Below are positions 59,733 through 64,000 of a DNA stretch of 64,000 bases, one piece after another. Below the pieces are notes generated by a model. That model did not search any database. It saw only the letters and a program-made list of their open reading frames with translations, and was not told the DNA's origin. The translations under genes and the position numbers were made by a program. The DNA comes from Hymenobacter taeanensis. GTDB lineage: Bacteria; Bacteroidota; Bacteroidia; Cytophagales; Hymenobacteraceae. Position 1 is the stretch's first letter. The number at the start of each line of letters is the position of its first letter. Location of the stretch: positions 1,053,501-1,117,500 of the forward strand of contig NZ_CP053538.1 of the NCBI RefSeq assembly GCF_013137895.1, in the 5' to 3' direction.

Positions 59733-62700
59733 TTGAATACCAGTAAGAAGTCTCTTGTTGCCTCCCTGGTAACAGTTGTATCGTTGGTGGCCTGGTGGTC
59801 GCAAGCAGAACCGAACAGCTCGCTGGCTGAACCGTTTGCTATGCGCCAGCTCTGGGCGTGGCTGCCGGGCGGTTCGCGGGGCTTGCATGCCTTCACCCCC
59901 GACACCCCCCGCACCGATACTACCCGTTACCGGCCTAGTCGGCGCCCCAAAGTAAATCCGCAGGACCGCATTGGTACGCGGTTTTCGCCGCAACGGCGCC
60001 GCTCCCCGTTGGTATTGCCGCTGCCTGGCAACATCAACCTGGATGTGCAGCCCGACGACAGCCTCCAGAACTTTGATATCCGGGAGCGTGTGGGCACGGA
60101 GGTAGATTTCCGCGACCCCAGCCGCATGACGTTTGAGGAATACTCCCGCTGGCAGCAGCAGCAGGCCGTGCGGAACTACTTCCGTCAGCGCTCCAACGGG
60201 GGCGTGGCCGGCAGCCCCAATACGCCAGCCAGCCAGCGCCTCATCCCCAAAATCTACCTGGGCCCTATGGCCGACCGCATTTTTGGGGGCAGCTACGTGG
60301 ATATCCGCCCCCAGGGTGCGGTAACGCTGCGTATGGGGGCACGCTTCAACCGGAATGAAAACCCCACGCTCACGCTGCGGCAGCAGCGCGTGGGCGACTT
60401 TCAGTACGACCAGAACATCAACCTGAATCTCACGGGTCAGATTGGCGAGAAGCTGAAGCTGAGCTTCAATTACGACACGCGCGCCGCCTTCGACTTCGAG
60501 AATAACATGAAGCTCGATTACACCGGCTACGACACCGATATCATTCGGAAGGTGGAGTTGGGTAATGTGAGCTTACCCCTCAACAACTCGCTTATTACGG
60601 GCGGCCAAAATCTGTTTGGCGTAAAAACCCAGCTGCAGTTTGGGCGCCTGGGCGTAACGGCCGTAGCCAGCACCCTGCGCGGGCAGGCTGATGAAGTCCG
60701 GATTCAGAACGGAGGCCAGAGCCGGCAGTTTGAGCTCAAGGCCAGCCAGTATGAGCGCGACCGGCACTACTTCCTGTCGCAGTTTTTCCGTGACCGGTAT
60801 AATGCCGCCCTGCGCAACCTGCCCACCGTGCAGAGTGGGGTAGAAATTAGGCGCCTGGAAGTGTACGTAACCAACGACAACCGCCAGAGCGACAACCTGC
60901 GCAACGTGGTTACGCTCATGGACGTGGGCGAGCCGTTCCGGACGTACCGCCGTCAGTTTTTGCAGGGTGCCCGCCCCAACGCTCCCGCCGATAACTCAGC
61001 CAACTCGCTCTTTGGCAGCATCATTGTGCCGGGCTCCCCTAATACTACGGCCCGTAATGACTTGTCTACGGAAAGCTATCTAAACGCTCTAGGCCTAGTT
61101 AAGAACGTCGACTACGAGCATATCCGGGCCCGTAAGCTTGACCCACGCGAATACACATTCAACGCCCAGTTAGGCTATATCTCGCTGAATACGCAGTTGC
61201 TCCCGGAGCAGGTGCTGGGGGTATCATTTGAGTACCTCTACAACGGCAAAACCTATAAGGTAGGTGAGACGGTGGAGGACTACGCCAACGTAGACCAGAA
61301 TCAGGTCATCTTCCTGAAGATGCTGAAGGCCACTAACCCCGCCGTAAACCTGGTTGATTTCACTGCCCCCACGGTTAACCTGCCAGGTAACCCCAACCTG
61401 CTGACGGGCAACCTGCCCACCTGGGATCTGATGATGAAAAACATCTATGCCCTGAACGCCAGCCAGCTCAACCGCGACAACTTTCAGCTCCAGATTGTTT
61501 ATAAAGACGACGTAACGGGCGTTGACCTGATTTCCCTGAAAGAGGGCTTCAGAATTCAGAACCGGCCGCTGATTGAGGTACTGAACCTCGATAACGTAAA
61601 CCCCAACAACGACCGTAACCCCGACGGTAACTTCGACTTCTTTCCGGGTATCACAATTGATACCGAATTAGGCAAGATCATATTCCCGGAGGTACAGCCT
61701 TTTGGCAATTACCTGGCCGCGCAGTTTGATACAACTGGCGCAGCAGGCGGCAATGCCCAGGCTGAGCGCGAGCTGGTTCGCAAGTACGTGTACCAGGAGC
61801 TATACAACCAGGTACAGAGCGACGCTCAGCAGCGGCAGGAGAAAGACAAGTTTTTCCTGCGCGGCCGGTTCCAGGCCACTTCAACCAATGAAATCAGCCT
61901 GCCGGGCATCGGGGTAGCGCAGGGCTCAGTGCGGGTATACGCCGGCAGCACCTTGCTGCAGGAGGGTATTGACTATCAGGTTTTCTACGATCAGGCTATT
62001 GTTAAAATCCTCAATCCCAGCTACCTCAACTCAGCCAACGAGCTGCGGGTGCAGTTTGAGAAAAATGCGCTGGTGCAGGTGCAGCCGCGCAAGCTGGTGG
62101 GCGCCCGCTTCGACTACCGCCTGAATAACGACGTGAACGTTGGCGCCACCGTGCTCCACCTGCTCGAGAACCAGGCCCCTGGTATCAACCGCGTAAACAT
62201 CGGCGACGAGCCTGGCAACAACACCATCTACGGCTTCGACGTGAATGCCCGGCGCGAGTCGCGGGCCATCACCAAGTACCTGGATATGCTGCCTTTTATT
62301 TCTACCAAAGAAATATCATCGGTGGCATTCAGCGGCGAGTTTGCTCAGCTGCTACCGGGCCGTTCTAAACTGGGCAGCAATGGTGAGACTGGGGTTTCTT
62401 ACATCGATGACTTTGAGAATTCCCGAACCCCATACTCATTAGGCGGCCTGAACTCTGCCACCACGTGGCGGCTGGCGGCTACCCCCCCGGCGCTGGGCGG
62501 CAACCTGCCGGGCCTGGAGTCAGCGTATCGGCGGGCTAAGCTGGCGTGGTATACCGTAGACCAGAGCTATTATACTGGTGGTACCTCCCGGCCGCAAAAC
62601 ATTGGCGCCAATGATATCCGCAACCATTACGTGCGGGGCATCAAGCGGACGGAGATATTCCCCAACCGTGACGTGGGCACCACCGGCAACGCCTACGAGT

Positions 62701-64000
62701 ACCCCCTGGACCTGGCCTACTTCCCTGATGAGCGGGGCCAGTACAACTACACGCCCAACGTAGACCCCGGCAGCAATGGCCGGCGGTTTTCTACCGTAAC
62801 AGGCTCCGCTAACGCGGCCCGCTATGGTGGCATCTCGCGCGAAATCACTTTCGACACGGACTTCGACAACGCCAACATTGAGTACCTGGAGTTCTGGATG
62901 ATGGACCCGTTCATCAACAGCCGAAATGGCCTGGCCAACATCACTGACTCCGATGGTCACAACGCGCCCAATACCACGGGTGGCGAACTATACATCAACC
63001 TGGGCTCCGTGTCAGAAGATGTGCTAAAGGATGGCAACCAGCATGAGTTTGAGAACGGGTTGCCCTCCACCGACAATGTTGCTGATGTAGCTCCTACTAT
63101 CTGGGGGCAAGTATCCCGGCAGCCATTCCTTACTGATGCGTTTAATGCCGCTCCTGGTGCCCGCCCTCGTCAGGACGTAGGCCTGGATGGTGTAAACAGC
63201 GACGGCGAGCGTGGTTTACCAGGTGTCGCGGCCCCTTACTCAGGCTTCGCCGACCCGGCGGCTGATAACTTCCGCCACCACCTCGACCCCAGCTACGACC
63301 AGGCCGACGCTAAAATTCTGGCTCGCTACAAGGATTATAATGGCCTAGAGAATAACTCGCCCGAGGGTAGCCAGCTTAGCTCTACTGCCTACCCCGATAA
63401 GGAAGACCTGAACCGCGACAACGTTATTTCTGACACAGAGCGCTACTACGAGTACCGCCTGAACCTGCGGCCCGGTCAGCTAGATGTAGGCCAGAACTAC
63501 ATTGTAGATAAAGTTACCAGCGCCGATATCAACGGAGACCAGGTAACCTGGTACCAGTTCCGGGTGCCAGTGCGGCAACCCACCGGTGTGGTAGGCACTC
63601 CCGCTGGCCAGAGCTTCGGCTTTAAGTCGATCCGGTTCCTGCGCATGTACCTCACGCAGTGGGAGCAGCCGGTGGTGCTGCGCATGGTGCAACCCCAGTT
63701 TGTGGCCAACCAGTGGCGCCGCTACCTCAACAAAATTCAGCAGCCCGGCCCCGTACTTAACCCCGACACGGACGCTGATGCTTTTGATATTTCTACTGTT
63801 AACCTGGAGGAGAATGGCGTAGGTAATGCGGCCAGCGCCGATGCTATTCCGTACGTGCTGCCCCCCGGCATCAACCGCGACCGGGAGTACGGTTCCAGCA
63901 CCATTAACCGCCAACAGAACGAGTCGAGCCTACGCCTACGGGTAGAAGGCCTGCGCGACGGATTTGCCAAGGCCAGCTACAAAAACGTGAGCCTGAATAT
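59733..64000 (+). CDS. sprA: Cell surface protein SprA (T9SS outer-membrane translocon), partial
   Basis: The reading frame opens after a TGA at 59727-59729; its first start codon is TTG (59733), giving NTSKKSLVASLVTVVSLVAW as signal peptide. It stays open to the window end, 1422 codons. SprA-type segments are visible: GNINLDVQPDDSLQNFDIRE, DPSRMTFEEYSRWQQQQAVR, GSYVDIRPQGAVTLRMGARF, RQQRVGDFQYDQNINLNLTG, KLSFNYDTRAAFDFENNMKL and GNVSLPLNNSLITGGQNLFG. SprA is the large outer-membrane barrel of the T9SS through which cargo with type A/B C-terminal domains leaves; three such cargo genes are in this window (20228, 22905, 30005). A start at the next in-frame ATG (59841) would remove the signal peptide. 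The 3' end is outside. Confidence 0.94.
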   Translation, partial: MNTSKKSLVASLVTVVSLVAWWSQAEPNSSLAEPFAMRQLWAWLPGGSRGLHAFTPDTPRTDTTRYRPSRRPKVNPQDRIGTRFSPQRRRSPLVLPLPGNINLDVQPDDSLQNFDIRERVGTEVDFRDPSRMTFEEYSRWQQQQAVRNYFRQRSNGGVAGSPNTPASQRLIPKIYLGPMADRIFGGSYVDIRPQGAVTLRMGARFNRNENPTLTLRQQRVGDFQYDQNINLNLTGQIGEKLKLSFNYDTRAAFDFENNMKLDYTGYDTDIIRKVELGNVSLPLNNSLITGGQNLFGVKTQLQFGRLGVTAVASTLRGQADEVRIQNGGQSRQFELKASQYERDRHYFLSQFFRDRYNAALRNLPTVQSGVEIRRLEVYVTNDNRQSDNLRNVVTLMDVGEPFRTYRRQFLQGARPNAPADNSANSLFGSIIVPGSPNTTARNDLSTESYLNALGLVKNVDYEHIRARKLDPREYTFNAQLGYISLNTQLLPEQVLGVSFEYLYNGKTYKVGETVEDYANVDQNQVIFLKMLKATNPAVNLVDFTAPTVNLPGNPNLLTGNLPTWDLMMKNIYALNASQLNRDNFQLQIVYKDDVTGVDLISLKEGFRIQNRPLIEVLNLDNVNPNNDRNPDGNFDFFPGITIDTELGKIIFPEVQPFGNYLAAQFDTTGAAGGNAQAERELVRKYVYQELYNQVQSDAQQRQEKDKFFLRGRFQATSTNEISLPGIGVAQGSVRVYAGSTLLQEGIDYQVFYDQAIVKILNPSYLNSANELRVQFEKNALVQVQPRKLVGARFDYRLNNDVNVGATVLHLLENQAPGINRVNIGDEPGNNTIYGFDVNARRESRAITKYLDMLPFISTKEISSVAFSGEFAQLLPGRSKLGSNGETGVSYIDDFENSRTPYSLGGLNSATTWRLAATPPALGGNLPGLESAYRRAKLAWYTVDQSYYTGGTSRPQNIGANDIRNHYVRGIKRTEIFPNRDVGTTGNAYEYPLDLAYFPDERGQYNYTPNVDPGSNGRRFSTVTGSANAARYGGISREITFDTDFDNANIEYLEFWMMDPFINSRNGLANITDSDGHNAPNTTGGELYINLGSVSEDVLKDGNQHEFENGLPSTDNVADVAPTIWGQVSRQPFLTDAFNAAPGARPRQDVGLDGVNSDGERGLPGVAAPYSGFADPAADNFRHHLDPSYDQADAKILARYKDYNGLENNSPEGSQLSSTAYPDKEDLNRDNVISDTERYYEYRLNLRPGQLDVGQNYIVDKVTSADINGDQVTWYQFRVPVRQPTGVVGTPAGQSFGFKSIRFLRMYLTQWEQPVVLRMVQPQFVANQWRRYLNKIQQPGPVLNPDTDADAFDISTVNLEENGVGNAASADAIPYVLPPGINRDREYGSSTINRQQNESSLRLRVEGLRDGFAKASYKNVSLN

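Overview
The window looks like chromosome from a Hymenobacter-like bacterium (Bacteroidota, Cytophagales). The basis is family content and signals, not a database search. It has a SprA-type outer-membrane translocon gene, proteins with type IX secretion (T9SS) C-terminal sorting domains, a gliding-type C-terminal domain, DUF3078 and DUF4292 proteins, many start codons without a Shine-Dalgarno sequence, and several copies of the Bacteroidota promoter element TAnnTTTG. No rRNA, tRNA, CRISPR array, insertion sequence, prophage or integron was recognised. Most of the window is core metabolism and cell envelope.

Layout. 1-4 kb: end of an HMA-like gene, two MscS channels around a YetF-family membrane protein. 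4-7.5 kb: a five-PAS hybrid sensor kinase with receiver and Hpt domains. 7.6-13.6 kb: dxs (minus), a flippase-like membrane protein, an aldehyde dehydrogenase, a lipocalin-like lipoprotein and a LysM protein. 13.9-18.4 kb: the methionine branch metY-metX-homoserine dehydrogenase, behind a complete promoter, a SAM-I riboswitch and a polycysteine leader ORF. 18.8-25.7 kb: two tandem secreted esterases, an LD-carboxypeptidase, a large T9SS cargo protein and a GNAT acetyltransferase. 25.8-29.9 kb (minus): M28 peptidase, cysS, an endonuclease/phosphatase-family protein. 30-33.5 kb: a large gliding-type surface protein. 33.5-38.7 kb: rimP-nusA-infB. 38.9-41.8 kb: small envelope proteins, a DUF3078 protein and mscL. 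42-50.3 kb: enoyl-CoA hydratase, then a likely cell-envelope cluster (Wzx-like flippase, dut, sugar nucleotidyltransferase, TPR protein, DUF4292 lipoprotein, EnvC-like protein). 50.6-56 kb: a GAF-LytTR regulator (minus), two TatA proteins, gatA and a lytic transglycosylase. 56.2-64 kb: malic enzyme, ruvA and the 5' two-thirds or so of sprA, which runs off the window.

The most unusual signals are non-coding. (1) The methionine leader joins a SAM-I riboswitch to a short ORF ending in a Cys-rich tract (seven Cys in the last ten codons) and then to mutually exclusive hairpins, suggesting dual sensing of SAM and of cysteine or Cys-tRNA. (2) Several very long perfect palindromes stand at gene ends, the longest a 91-nt palindrome that includes a stop codon, and another 19-bp inverted repeat covers a start codon. 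(3) The word ASTGGCCTAG/CTAGGCCAST is repeated throughout, often just after stop codons or supplying the TAG stop itself.
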